From: Trema orientale
Lineage: Eukaryota > Streptophyta > Magnoliopsida > Rosales > Cannabaceae
Direction of reading: 5' to 3'
DNA length: 64,000 nt
Assembly (NCBI GenBank): GCA_002914845.1
Contig: JXTC01000094.1
Coordinates: 378,921-442,920 of the forward strand
Positions 24,151 to 37,591 of this stretch are shown here, piece by piece; position 1 is the first letter of the stretch; every line of letters begins with the position of its first letter. The notes below the pieces were generated by a model, which saw nothing but the letters and a program-made list of their open reading frames with translations, had not been told where the DNA came from and did no database searches. Position numbers and translations under genes: made by a program.

Positions 24151-27058
24151 AGGGCCGAAACCAGCTCGACCCTCACTTATTCTTCTTCCCCTCTTTCTTT
24201 CAGCCACCGAACTGGTTCTCTTTCCCTCCTCCGTGCACGGCAACTCCTATTCCGGCCCATTTTCTAGCCAAAATCACCTCTATTTAGCTCAAATCGTTTC
24301 ATTTGACCTGAATAAGCTTTGTATGCTTGAATTTTTTACGATTTATTTGTATTTTAACAATTTTTTTAACCTAAAATTTGTTTAGAAAATTTTATAATTA
24401 ACCGCTGCGATTCCCGAGTAATGTATAATCTTATTATTTTTTTGTCTATTTTTTGGTTGTTTTAGGTTCTAATTTGGTCGGGAATATCAATTTTAGCATC
24501 AAATCCATAGCATTGTTGCATTTTAGGTCAGTTTGGAGGTAATTTTTTTTATTTTTTATTTAATCCAAATTTTTTTATGTCAAATATGATTATGATTTTA
24601 TGTATTTTTTGGTTGTATTATGTTCTAATTTGAACGGGTATAGCAAGTTTAGTATCAAATTTGGAGTATTGTTGGATTTTAGGTCACTTTGAGGTTATTT
24701 TATTTTGTTTTTTTATTTAATCCGAAATTTCTTTTAATTATAGAAATTGAAATGAAATGTATGTTATTTTGATGTTTTTTTTAATAGTCATTAACAATTA
24801 TAGTTTGTTAATATGACCACATTGTCATGTATTGCTTAATTTTACTTAATTTTATGTGGTTTTACTATATGTGTAATGTGTGTATTATTATTTATTTGAT
24901 AGATTATATAGCTAATAATTTTAGATAGATAATATTTTGAATTTACATAATCCTTAGTTAAAAAAAGATAAGCATTAACAAAATTAGTTAGTTGTTATGT
25001 TACTAACTTTGTTAATTTAATACAAAGTATGAAATGAGATGAATTTAGAGGTTTACAAAGTTGAAATATGATACGTTGAGTTGGGTTTGAAGTATAGATT
25101 GGTGGTGTGTATTGTTTTTTTACAGGGGGTTAGTCAATTTTTAAGCGGAAACTCTTTTGAATTTTAGTTAGAATTTTAGTGATTAGTAATGGATAAAAGT
25201 TGGATGACAAAAAGTAGATTGTCAAAAGAGTATGAAGATGGGGTTGCACATTTCCTAAGATATATCAAAGAAAATGGTGTAGATCCTAATATGACTCCAT
25301 GTCCATGTGTTAAGTATGGTAACATTAATTATATGAAAGATGTCGACGTAAGTAGACATTTATTTTTTAATGGAATAGATACATCGTATACGAGATGGAT
25401 ATGGCATAGAGAACCCGCACGTGAAGAAAATTTCCCTAACAAAAGAGCTCAAAAGGAATATGTTTCCGAGGAATACGAAGATCATCTGGTAGATATGGTT
25501 AATGATGTTGAAGAAAAATTTGCTAATCGTCCGGATGAATTCATGAAATTTGTGGAGGATGCGGAGAAAGATCTCTATCTTGGTTCAAAAATCACGAAAT
25601 TGTCATTTTTGGTTAGGATTTACAATTTAAAAGCTTGTAATGGGTGGAGCGATAGTGGATTTTCTCAATTATTTTCATTATTAGGAGATATATTCCCAGA
25701 AAATAACAATATACCTATTTCTATATATAAGGCGAAGAGAACATTGTGCTCAATGGGCATGGAGTATGAAAAGATACATGGTTGTTCAAATGATTGCATA
25801 TTATACTGCAAAGAGTTTGCAGATACAAGTAGTTGTCCTGTGTGCAAAAGTTTGAGATGCAAGGTTATGAAATACTCTAACCAAGAGAAGAAAGAGGTTC
25901 CAGCAAAAGTGTTGTGGTATATTCCACTCATTCCTCGATTTAGACTGTTGTTTCGGAATGAAGAACATGCTAAAAATTTGATATGGTATAATGAAAAAAG
26001 AATCAAAGATGAAAAACTTCGGCATCCAACATATTCTCTTGCTTGGAGAAAAATAGATGACATATGGCCAATAATAAAAGAAGATACTAGAAATCTCTTG
26101 GTCTTTCGGCTGATGGTATAAACCCTCATAGTTCAATGAGTAGTAATTATAGATATTGGTCAGTTATACTTGTTATTTATAATCTTCCTCCCTGGTTGTG
26201 CATGAAGAGAAGATTTACAATACTCACCCTATTAATCTCGGGATCTAAACAGTCTGAGAATGATATAGATATTTATTTGGCACCGTTGATAGACGATTTA
26301 AAAAGTCTATGGGATAGAGTCGATTGTTATGATGCAAGGAAAAATGAGAGATTTAATTTGAGGGTGATACTATCATGGACAATGAATGATTTTCTTGCAT
26401 ATGGTAATTTGTCTGGGTATTGTGTAAAGGGTTACAAAGCATGCCCAATATATAATGAGCATACACATGCAATAAGATTGAAGCATTGTAATAAAGAAGC
26501 TTATATGGGACATTGACGATTCCTACCTCTTGATCATGCTTATTGTAAATATACAAAGCGTTTTAATGAGAAAAAGGAGATGGAAAATGCTCCTAGTCTA
26601 TCAAGTGGTGAGGAAGTTTTTGAATAAGTTAGTCGAATAGTTAACAAATTTGGAAAAGTTGTGAAGGAAAAGAGCCAAAGAAATAAGAAAAGAAAGGGAA
26701 AAATGACATAGGACACAGAAAAAGAAGAAATAAAGAGTGACTGTTGGAAAAAGAAATCTATTTTCTTTGAGTTAGAGTATTGGAAGCATAATGTTTTGTA
26801 GCACAATCTTGATATCATGCACATTAAGAAGAATATTTGTGATAGTATTACTAGGACTTTGCTTAACATACCCGAAAAAATAAAAGATGGCATTGCAGCT
26901 CATCTTGATATCGTAGAAATGGGAGTAAGAAAAGAATTAGCTCCTAAATTAAGTGAGAAGCGAACATTTTTACTAGCAACTTATTCTAATTTGACAAAAT
27001 AAGAGAAGTGTCAAATATGCGAGACTTTAACCAATATAAAAGTTCCAGATGGTTATTC

Positions 27059-28732
27059 TGTTGGGAATATGCCCTAGAAGGCAGTTTCTTTATTTGGCAT
27101 TTTAAACAATATTTATTGGATTTAAGTGTTATATATTTATTGTTAATAAATTTCATATCATGTCCCAATTATATACATGTGATATTTAGGTTTTCTATTA
27201 TGCAAACGTCTAAAAGTTTCCATGACTAATAATGAGTAATAAAGAATTGTTCGTGTGAAGTGTTCACATGTGGGAGACTAAATTCTTTATTTCATTATGT
27301 CTAAATAAAGAGTTCACATTCTGCCGATAAGGATGAAATACTTTATTTTGCTATAGAATGTAGTGTTGTCTATTTCAATGGGATTGATGAAGTCTCTAAT
27401 CATCGAAGTGTCTGACTTCGGATAGAAACACTAGTGCGTTATAAGAAAGTTATAAGTGCATTGAACTGGACTAAGTGAAAATAGAATTTGAGGTTAAGTG
27501 CCGTAACTCAATATTCTATCTTTCACTAATCTAGCACTATTGCAAGACTACCTTAATCCTAGTGATTGTCAGACTTGCTCTAATGAGTTTTATCTTTTTG
27601 ACTTACTAAAAGATTAGTTCCGATTATATGGTTTGAACTCTGGTATCTTGGAAGATAAGATTTATGAATTGACGAGAATGCCCTTCATGATTTGGACACC
27701 ATGCATATAATGTCACTTTGAGTTTTTTCAAGGACTTGGATAATAAAAAACCAGGCGCCAGATATTTACTTTGTGAATTTGACTGTGTTTATATGGGCAG
27801 TTATAAATACCGTAGTCAATTATTATCCATTAGATGAAAAATGGCAACTCAAAAGTAAAAAAGTACTAGAAGGGTAATACGGTAATTTCACCTTACTAGT
27901 ACGGCATTGCATCGGGGATATATCTGCAGGTATAGTATATGCTAAATGGATCAAGTTAATTAAAGTATTAATTAGCTTAACAGAAAATATATGATATTTA
28001 GTCTAAGAGTGCAATATTGGACCTATAATGGAGTGCTCCAATATTAATGGATAAAGCCCAATCATAATTAAGAGTTAATTATGATTGTGGGTAGTTGGCC
28101 CATTGGAGCTTAGACTATTTGGATCCATAAGGTTTCTGTCTAGCTCACACATAGCCCAATACTAATTGAATGGTCAATTGAGTCCAATAAGCTCATTAGG
28201 ATTTACACCTCTCTAATACTTAAGAGAAAAGTTATCCTAAGCCTCTGTAAGAAAGCTATACGCCACCCATAGCACAGTAACTGTGCTTCACATGTGACAC
28301 AGAGAAAAAGAGACAGCGAGAGAGCCGAGCCACTGCGGGAGAAGTCCCGTGTTCGTTTATGGCCGCCGAGGGAGAGATACCCATGGTCGTAGACGTGCAG
28401 TCAAAGGAGACGGAAGAGCGTCTTCCGGATCGTCCGCTCATCTCTCATTGGGAATTAAGAAGGTGCCACATACCGAATCATTCAGAGGGCTCCAGAGAAT
28501 AGACGGGAAGGCTCAATGGTTGTGAAACGCTTCCAGGTTTTATCTAAACCAAGATCTATAAATTGATTTATGTTAAATCAATGATCCTACGTTTTGTTTT
28601 GTAAAGTTTCAAGAAAAATTTTAAAATACCAATTCCGCTGCATTCTTTGATTTGTTTACAAAACTGCGGAAATCATTTTCGATAAAATCGTTTTTCGAAA
28701 TAATTTTTTGGAATTTCTAACAATTGGTATCA
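27059..28732 (+). repeat. 5' LTR of the Copia fossil (1674 bp)
   Basis: Collinear with 35033-36683 over its full length and differing by scattered substitutions and small indels. It starts with TG, ends with CA, and is preceded by TATTC. Confidence 0.9.
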
Positions 28733-29449
28733 GGACAAAGGTTTTTGATGATCTAGTATATCTTGTTCATGTTAATTCTCTTTCATTTGATGATCTTTGA
28801 TTCCCATGATGATCTCTGTGGTTATGTTTGGTCTTGTTCATGTTTATGAGTATACTCTATTATGTATGATGATTGTTTGATTTGATGAGTTTATGATCAA
28901 TTAGATGTTACTATGAATTTATGATCATGTGTTTTTCATTTTTTTATTATGATTCTAGTATGTTCTTGATTTTCTATGTGTTTATGTTTTATGTTCTTGA
29001 TAAGACTGTACATAGAAAGTTGTTTGATCTTTAATTGTATTGTAGTTTTTGAGAAAAACTGTTTATAATTAAATTTTTTGGATTTTCATTAATTAAAAAA
29101 AAAAGGGGAGAGATGGGGTTTGGCGGCTAGGGTATTAAATACCCTAGCCATATACGTTGGGTCTTGCCAACGCAAGACCCATATAACCATACATGCAAGA
29201 CCATAATGGTCATGCGCATGGCCATTAATTCGTGCACTACCTAGGCACATGAGTTGTGCTTTAGTTTCAAGCACATAATGATGTGCTCACGGATTAGTAA
29301 ATGCTAATCTGTATAAGTTAACTGGACCTTGCGTTAGGCAAGGTCCATCTAAATATATGATAGTGCACGAAGTGCACTACCTGAGCACATACGATTTGCT
29401 TTGGTGAAAGCACATAAGATGTGCTTTGACCACACATGTGCATGATTTG

Positions 29450-29730
29450 ATCAAGCACAAATTAATGCAATCGCTGCCCTGCTTTTGTAGCCGCATGCAT
29501 AACGTCTCGTACGCTTATCGTCGAAATATACACGAGGTCATTGTCGCTTGGTACTTGTCCCTAGCGAGGCTGTGTCGCATTATGCGAGCCCGTCAGCGCT
29601 CGGTATTGTCCCAAGCATGGCCGCATGACATCCCGAGGATCGTCCTCGTTATGGCTTCCCGTTCGGACCTTCAGCATATTCCGAACTATGCGGCGGCATC
29701 CCGATCGGCATCTCGGTACCGTTGATGTCA
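29450..29730. other. GC-richer island inside the Copia fossil
   Basis: About 280 bp with many CG dinucleotides (CGCTTATCGTCG, GGCGGCATCCCGATCGG) within very AT-rich surroundings. It matches no Copia domain I recognise. It could be a captured host segment or part of the unusually long leader of this lineage. Confidence 0.4.
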
Positions 29731-29739
29731 ATTATCCGT

Positions 29740-31330
29740 TTAGTTTCCTATTTTAGAATTTCCATATTCGAATTTCAAATTAGAGATATGTTAGGAATTT
29801 TTAAATTAGTTACCTTATTTAATTTTTGAAATTCAAATTTAGTAACTAATTGATAGGATAAAATTCTATTATAAAATCCTATATCCTCTAATTATGGAAT
29901 TCAAATATTTGAATTTAAATTTAGGATAAGATTCTAAATTTAAATAAATTTATATTAATGATAGAATCACTTAATTTAAGGAAATTTATAAATGACTATT
30001 TAAATATAGATAGGATCACATATTTAAATAGATTTGATTTCAAATTTAAATATGGATGAGATCCCGCTATTTAAGGAAATCAATTTAAATAAATATAGAA
30101 TTAATTAACTACCAAAATTAAAATTTTAAATTAAATAGATATAGATAAGATCTATATCTTAAACAAATTTTAATTCGATTAAAATATAAAATTTTGAAAT
30201 TAAGAGTTAATTTGAAATAATTTAAAATTTTAATTAGATATATTTTTTAATTAAATATTATGTGATAATGTTTAAAATTTTCAAATTCAAAATAGTGAGT
30301 TAGATATTTACTAAACTATTTATTAAATAATTAGTTATTTGTTTGAATTTGAATTTGATTTTAATTCAAATTTAGAGATATTCTAGGAGATTTAAATAGT
30401 TAAATCTTTTACAATTTAAATTTGAAACTTATGAAGATTTCAAATTAAAATTGGAAAGAATATCTTATCTATCCAAATATGTTTTATTTTGAATTTAAAG
30501 CTGGTACTTAATTTTAATGAAACTAAAATAGATAATTAAAAATTATGAAATAATTTCGGATTTGGCAAGATTTTAAACTTTTTATTTATTCTAATGAGAT
30601 TAAAATAGATGATTAGATATTAGATATTAAAATAGATGATTAGATAATATTATTATATTAATTATTTAATAATTAATTTATGATTTAAAATTTAAATGTT
30701 GAATTTAAATCAAGAGATAATCTAGAAAATTTAATGAGATTAAATTTTCAAAAGATTATCTATATAGTTATCTAATAATTAATTTAAAGATTTAAAATTC
30801 AGGTGTTGAATTTAAATCTAGGATCATTCTAACTGATTAATCTGATTAAATCTTTTAGATAATCAATATTAATTATGTGATAATCATTTTGAGATTTGAA
30901 ATTTAAAAGTTAAATTCAAATCAATAGATATTTGTAGAGATTTAATTTGATTAAATCATCTACATATCTAATTTAAATCTTATGAAGATTTTAATTATTA
31001 AATATTTATATTATCTAATTTAAATTTAAATAGAAAGTTTATATCTTATTTTAATGAGATTAAAATAATAATTTGAAAATTATGAGATAATTTCAAATTT
31101 GAAAATCCAATAAGTGGGAGATATTTTAATTATGAGATAATTAAATTTATAATTCAAAATTTAAATTCAAAAGTTGAATTCGAATTTTGAAATATTCAAG
31201 GAGATTTAATTTGGATTAAATCTTTTAATTAAATAAATTAGATTTTGTGAAAATATTAATTATTTAAACTTGAATATTATCTCTCACAGTTATTATTTAT
31301 TAATATCTTTTGTGAAAAGATTTTGTTCAA
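29740..31330. repeat. Low-complexity AATTTAAA-rich tract inside the Copia fossil
   Basis: Roughly 1.6 kb built almost only of A and T, with reiterated ATTTAAAT, TTGAAATT, AATTTTAA and GAATTTAAAT words on both strands. No coding is visible where a gag gene would be expected. Confidence 0.6.
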
Positions 31331-34300
31331 TTATTAAATAATAATAAATGCTAGAATGATTAATAATCATTAACTAGTCTATTTTATTAAATTCTGTCAA
31401 TACTTGAATATTATATGAATAATGTTGTATGCATATTCTATATAGAGTATTTAATTACATGATCTTAGTAACATGTCATATGGGATGGTAGAGCTACTCA
31501 CATGCCAAATATGAATTTGCTTACATAATTGATTTTATGTTACTAAGTAAGTTAGATAACTAGGTAAAATCATTAAATCCCTAATTATAAAATATTCAGT
31601 GGGAGAAGGTATGAGATACTTACGGTCTCCATTGTTAGTTCATTACGTACTAGGATGAGCCTCGCCTCAGAATCTTGCTGAGCTCCGTAGGAGGATTTTC
31701 GTTCGGGTATTACTGGAAATGAATTTCTTAGGATAAAGTATTAGGTGGACTATATGAGGCCGATCACCCGTAGGAGACAGTCTTATATAGAAAGCATAAT
31801 TACTGAAACAATGGTTACACACTCAACTCGAAATACTGATACCCTCCCGTAGAGTTCTTGTTAGTAGAGTAGAGGACTAAATTAAATGGTAGTTAGAAAT
31901 ATGGGATATGATATATATGTCTTATTTTCTAAATAAAATTGTTTCAGTTTGACTTGTTAATTGCATGACTTCCCATAGGAGGCTTGTAATTAATGGAAAG
32001 TTGAATTACCATGAATATTAGTGATAGTCCTAGGGATACTTCACTTGCATATTATAGATTTTACTTTACATTATGTTAATTATTCGAAATATTTGTTGTA
32101 TGATGTTTGCTATTATATGGATTATTTATTTTCATTCAATTAGATATGTCCTTAATTCCTTTACCTACTGTACTCACACACACATAACTTGTATGATTAG
32201 ACTATGTTATCTGGGTTAATGTAACCTAGATTTAGTGCTTATGGTTGATAAGTTATTAAGTTTTTACTCTTATATATTCGTCCACATTCATTAGTGAGAC
32301 TAGTGAAAAAAATTAAAGCATATATGTAGTGGAAGAATTCCTAGATAATTCATTGATACATGTTGATATATGATGTCTAATATGTTACTACATAAAATTC
32401 AAGGAATTCAAACCACTATAATATTATGCTAAATCTTAATGAGATACCTAGTAAAAATCTTCACTAAGCTAAAGTAGTTAAAGGTGAATTTTCTAATCCC
32501 TAGCTAAAGGAAAAATGTTTCCTATATAGCACTAAAGAATATTGAAAGAAAATTGTTTGGGATATCTATATAATGCTTTATTAGAAGTTAATAACAATTT
32601 ATTGTTCATTAACTTATTTTAGTGGATGACTTAATGAATCTTGAATAGGATTCAAGAATCATTAACCATATTTACATGTCTGTTGCAAAGTATTCTGGAA
32701 AACCAAGGAGTTTAGTAAAGGTAAGTTCACTAAGAGTAAGGACTACAATGGCTATAGTATCAGTACATAAAATGAGAAATATTTAAATTCGTATTTGATG
32801 AATTTATGAATTAGGACATTAAAAATTGTCAAGCATTTAAGAGAAATTTGATTTTTGTTTCATATTTGATGAAACGATATTAATTTGTTTGTCTCAACGA
32901 TAAAGTTTCCATGTGAAAGAATAATATTCTTAATTATACTAAGTGACATTTTTATAGACCTAAATTATTCTCATTGTATGATACTAATAATGATGAGATT
33001 GAATATGATAAATCTAATCACAAGAAAGTGAGTAAGTACTAAGAATAAAACATATTTGTACTTCGGTTATATTAACCTAAATATGATCCAAAGATTAGTT
33101 AAGGATAGGCATCTAAACTTGTTAGAAGCCATACATTCACCAATCTGCGAATCTTATTTGGAAGGTAAAATGACTAAAAGGTCTTTTGTTAGAAAAGACC
33201 AAAGAGTACAAGAATGTTTAAAAATAGTACATATTATTGTCTGCGGGCCCTTGGGCAATCAAGTCTAATGAGGTTTTGAATATATCATTATGAATGATTA
33301 TCCATAATTTTATTATGTTTTCCTAATGTTACTACTAATTGAATTCTTTCAAAAAGTTCAAAGAATTGAAAGCGGAAACCAAAAAGCAATTAGGAAAAGT
33401 ATAAAGACTCATCAATTGGATCGAAGTGGTGAATACCTCTATAGAGAATTCTTAGGAATATCTCACAGACAATGAAAATTTTTGGCTATGATTAAGTTAT
33501 TGTTCAATTGTTCATTATTACAAAATCTTTTGGGATACGTCTTGGAGACGGTGATATACCTACTAATAGATTTCCATCTAAGTCAATACCTAAGACACCA
33601 TTTTGAAATATAGAAAGGACATAAAACTAGTTTATATCATATCCATATTTGTGGCTGTCCAGCATACGTGCTGAAAGGGAAAATGACTAAGTTGGAATAA
33701 CAATCTGAATTGTATCTGTTTATAGAAAATCCAAAAGAAGTAGAAGGGTGTTACTTCTATGGTACTGAAGTAATAAAGTATTTGTTAGAACAAATATCTC
33801 TCACTTGGGAGAAAACTATATGAAGTATTTAACCCCAAAGTAAGTTATTTTTTAAGGAAATAACTGATAATGTAATCAACCTATCTATGAAAGATAGAAT
33901 AGAATAGGCACTTAGGAAGGATAAATCACTAGAAAATCAGCATATATTGAACTCTCATTGTAGTAGGAGGATTGTGAGACAATCTGGTAGATATTTAGGA
34001 ATAGGAGAGTCCTATAACCTAGAATCTGATTACTTTATCTACAAAGAGACAATAGATGATGTTGGTATAGATCTCTGGCAAAAGGCAATAAAATCTATAT
34101 TAGAGTCTGTGTACTCTAACAAAATCTGGGATCTTATAGATCCACCTGGAAGAGTAAAATTTTTTAGGTGTAAATTAGTCTATAAGAGAAAAAGAGGAAT
34201 AGACAGGAAAGTAAAGACTTTCAAGGCAAGTTAGTTGTAAAAAGATTATATACAGAAAGAATATCTATTCTGTTGTTATGATCAAGTCTATTGATATACT

Positions 34301-35032
34301 CTTTTCCATAGTCGTATCTCTTGATTATGAGATATAGTAAATGGACATCAAGATAGCTTTCTTGAATAGAAATTTTGATGATTGTATCTAAAAGGTATAG
34401 CCAGAGAAATTCACTAAAAAGGGCTAAGAAAGCGCAAAATTTGTGAAACTTTAGAGATCTAACTTATAGACTTAAGTATTTGTCTATAAAAAAATCAATT
34501 TGATCAATACATAGACGAATCTTGTATCTATAAAAGATTCAAGGCAACAAAGTGATTTTTACGGTTTATATATATTGATGATATACTAATCATTGGGAAT
34601 GATATAGGATGACAATCATCAATAAGAATTTAGTTAGCATAATAGCATGATATTTATTATGCTGTTGGAATAGTAAGTTGTTACTAATCCAATCCAGAAC
34701 CTGAACATAAAGTTATAGTCAAGTGTATCCTTAAGTATCTTCAGAGAAATAGGAACTATATGCTTGTCTATTCTGGATAAAGATCTGACTTATGTAAGAT
34801 ATATTAATTCGGATGCTCGATCTGAAAATATACTCCAGAGGATGAACCTTTTGTTATGTGTTAACCTTAGTAGGGAGATGTTATAATGAGTAAGATAGCC
34901 TTAGCAGAAGAACCTTGCTGATTCGTTTACCAAATCTTTAGCAATCAAAGTATTTGAGGATCACCTAGAAGGAATGGGACTACGTGATATATCACATCTG
35001 CTTTAAAGGGCAAGTACGAGATTGTTAGGAAT

Positions 35033-36683
35033 ATGCCTTAGAAAGCAGTTTTTTTGTTTGGCATTTTAAACAATGTTTATGGGATTTAAGTATTATCTAT
35101 TTGTTGTTAATAAATTCTATATTATGTCCCAATTATATACATGTGATGTTTAGATTTTCTATTATGCAAACGTCTAAAAGTTTCTATGACTAATAATGAG
35201 TAATAAAGAATTGTTCGTGTGAAGTGTTCACATGTGGGAGACTAAATTCTTTATTTCATTATGTCTAAATAAAGAGTTCACATTCTGTAGATTAAAATGG
35301 AGTACTTTATTTTGCTATAGAATATAGTGTTGTCTATTTCAACAGGATTGATGAAGTCTCCAATCGTCGAAGTGTCTGACTTCGGATAGAAATACTAGTG
35401 CTTTATAAGAAAGTTATAAGTGCATTGAACTGGACCAAGTGAAAATAGAATTTGAGGTTAAGTGTCGTAACTCAATATTCTATCTTTCACTAATCTAGCA
35501 CAATTGTAAGATTACCTTAATCCTAGTGATTGTCGGACTTGCAATAATGATTTTTATCTTTTTGACTTACTAAATGACTAGTTCCGATTATATAGTTCGA
35601 ACTCCGGTATCTTGGAAGATAAGATTTGTGAATTGACGAGACCGCCTTTCATGATTTGGACACCATGCATATAATGTCACTTTGAGTTTTTTCAAGGACT
35701 TGGATAATAAAAAACCAGGCGCCAGGTATTCACTTTGTGAATTTGACTGTTATTGTATCGGCAGTTACAAACACCGTAGTCAATTATTATCCATTAGATG
35801 AAAAATGGCAACTCAAAGATAAATATTTACTAGAGGGGTAATACGGTAATTTGGCCTCACTAGTACGGCATTGTATCAGGGGTATATCTGCATGTATAGT
35901 ATATGCTAAATGGATCAAGTTAATTAAAGTGTTAATTAGCTTCACAGAAAATATATGACATTTGGTCTAAGAGTGTAATATTGGGCCTATAGTGGAGTGC
36001 CCCAATATTAATGGACAAGGCCCAATCATAATTAAGAGTTAATTATGATTGTGTGTGGTTGGCCCATTGGAGCTTAGACTATTTAGATCTATAAGGTCCC
36101 ATGTCTAGCTCACACATAGCCCAATACTAATTGAATGGTCAGTTGAGCCTAATAAGCCTATTAGGGTTTACACCTCTCTAATACTTAAGAGAAAAGTTCT
36201 CCTAAGCCTCTGTAAGAAAGCTACACACCACCCATAGCATAGTAACTATGCTTCACGTGTGACACAGAGAAAAAGAGAGAATGAGAGAGCCAAGCCACCA
36301 CGGGAGAAGTCCTGTGTTCGTTCGTGGCCGCCGAGGGAGAGATACCCATGGTCATAGATGTGCAGTCAAAGGAGAAGGAAGAGCGTCTTCCAGATCGTCC
36401 GCTCATCTTTCATTGGGAATCAAGAGGGCTACACACCGAATCATTCAACGGGCTCCAGAGAATAGACGGGAAGGCTCAATGGTTGTGAAGCGCTTCCAGG
36501 TTTTATCTAAACCAAGATCCATGAATGATTTATGTTAGATCAACGATCCTACGTTTTGTTTTATAAAGTTTCAAGAAAAATTTTAAAATACCTATTCCGC
36601 TACATTCTTGATTTATTTACAAAACTGCGGAAATCGTTTTCGGTAAAATTATTTTTCGAAATAATTTTTCAGAATGTCGAGCA
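35033..36683 (+). repeat. 3' LTR of the Copia fossil (1651 bp)
   Basis: Counterpart of 27059-28732. It is followed by TATTC and then by the resumed CACTA transposase gene, which fixes the insertion point to the base. Confidence 0.9.
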
Positions 36684-37569
36684 TATTCCTCAAACATTCG
36701 CAACTTGGTGTCTGTGAAAAATTTAAGACTAATTAGGTTGAAGTCACATAATTTTCATGCATTGATGCAACAATTACTTCCGGCTGCAATTCGTAGAATT
36801 TCTCAAAATTATGTCAGATTTGCGGCACGAGTTTATGTTTTTTCTTCAATGATATTTGTTCTAAAGCAGTGGATGTAACCAAGTTGGAATCACTACAAAT
36901 AGAAATTTTCATTATATTATGTCTTCTCGAGTAATATTTTTCTCCGTCATTCTTTGATATTATAGTTCATTTAACTATACATTTAGTAAGGGAAATTCAG
37001 TTAGGTGACCCAGTTTATTTGTGATGGATATATCCAATTGAAATGTTAATGAAAATTTATAAAGGGTATGTTAGAAATTGGAATCGTCTTGAGGCATATA
37101 TAGTTGAATGTTATATAGCTGAAGAAGCTGTAGAATTTTATTCAAAGTATATTGGTCATGCTCAGACTATTAGTATTCTGAAACCTCGACAGTCAGCGAA
37201 ATTTCAAAGCAAAAGTGTAGATGTTGGTAATTCCACTCTCGTTGATCACACAGATTTAGAGCTAGCTCATAGGATTGTGCTAGAAAATATAACAGATGTT
37301 CAATCTTATATCAAGTAAATACAAGTAATTTCTTTGATTCATAAATTTATTGATGATCTTAGTTATTGCAATAAGATTCCTAAGAAATGGTTGTATATGC
37401 AGTGACCATTTACAATACATAAAATAAGAAAATCCTTCAAAAAGAGAAAAATAGATACAAGAAGAACATCATAGGGCATTCACAAACTAGTTAAGAAAAA
37501 AAGTATGGGTAAGATGACATAATTCATTCTTTTGTCTATAAAATGTATCCATACTAACAATGAGTCTTT

Positions 37570-37591
37570 TATATATATATATATATATATT
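37570..37591. repeat. (AT)n microsatellite
   Basis: About eleven AT dinucleotides lie just before the DUF4216 segment of the CACTA gene, probably in an intron. Confidence 0.9.

Larger units (their letters stand above)
27059..36683 (+). mobile_element. Ty1/Copia LTR retrotransposon fossil, Angela/BARE-like (9.6 kb)
   Basis: Two LTRs (27059-28732 and 35033-36683) begin with TGTTRGGAATATGCC and end in CA. A 5-bp duplication TATTC lies immediately outside both (27054-27058, 36684-36688). A primer-binding site like that for initiator tRNA-Met (TGGTATCAGGAC) follows the first LTR at 28735, and a purine-rich tract (AAAGGGCAAGTACGAGAT) precedes the second. Recognisable pol remnants on the + strand are an integrase zinc-finger and core region (about 33050-33560), the start of the reverse transcriptase (about 33950-34300) and a possible RNase H end before 35032. 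No gag could be recognised. The coding parts are broken well over ten times and inert. LTR opening sequence and primer site resemble the Angela lineage. By eye the LTRs differ at several percent of sites, suggesting an age of a few million years. Confidence 0.9.

Noticed and set aside
28256-28441. Minus-strand frame repeated at 36221-36406
   Set aside because: Both copies lie at matching places in the two LTRs; repeat sequence, not a gene.
29426-29725. 99-codon + strand frame in the GC-rich island
   Set aside because: No family similarity recognised; it lies inside a broken Copia element, so it is listed only as a composition feature.
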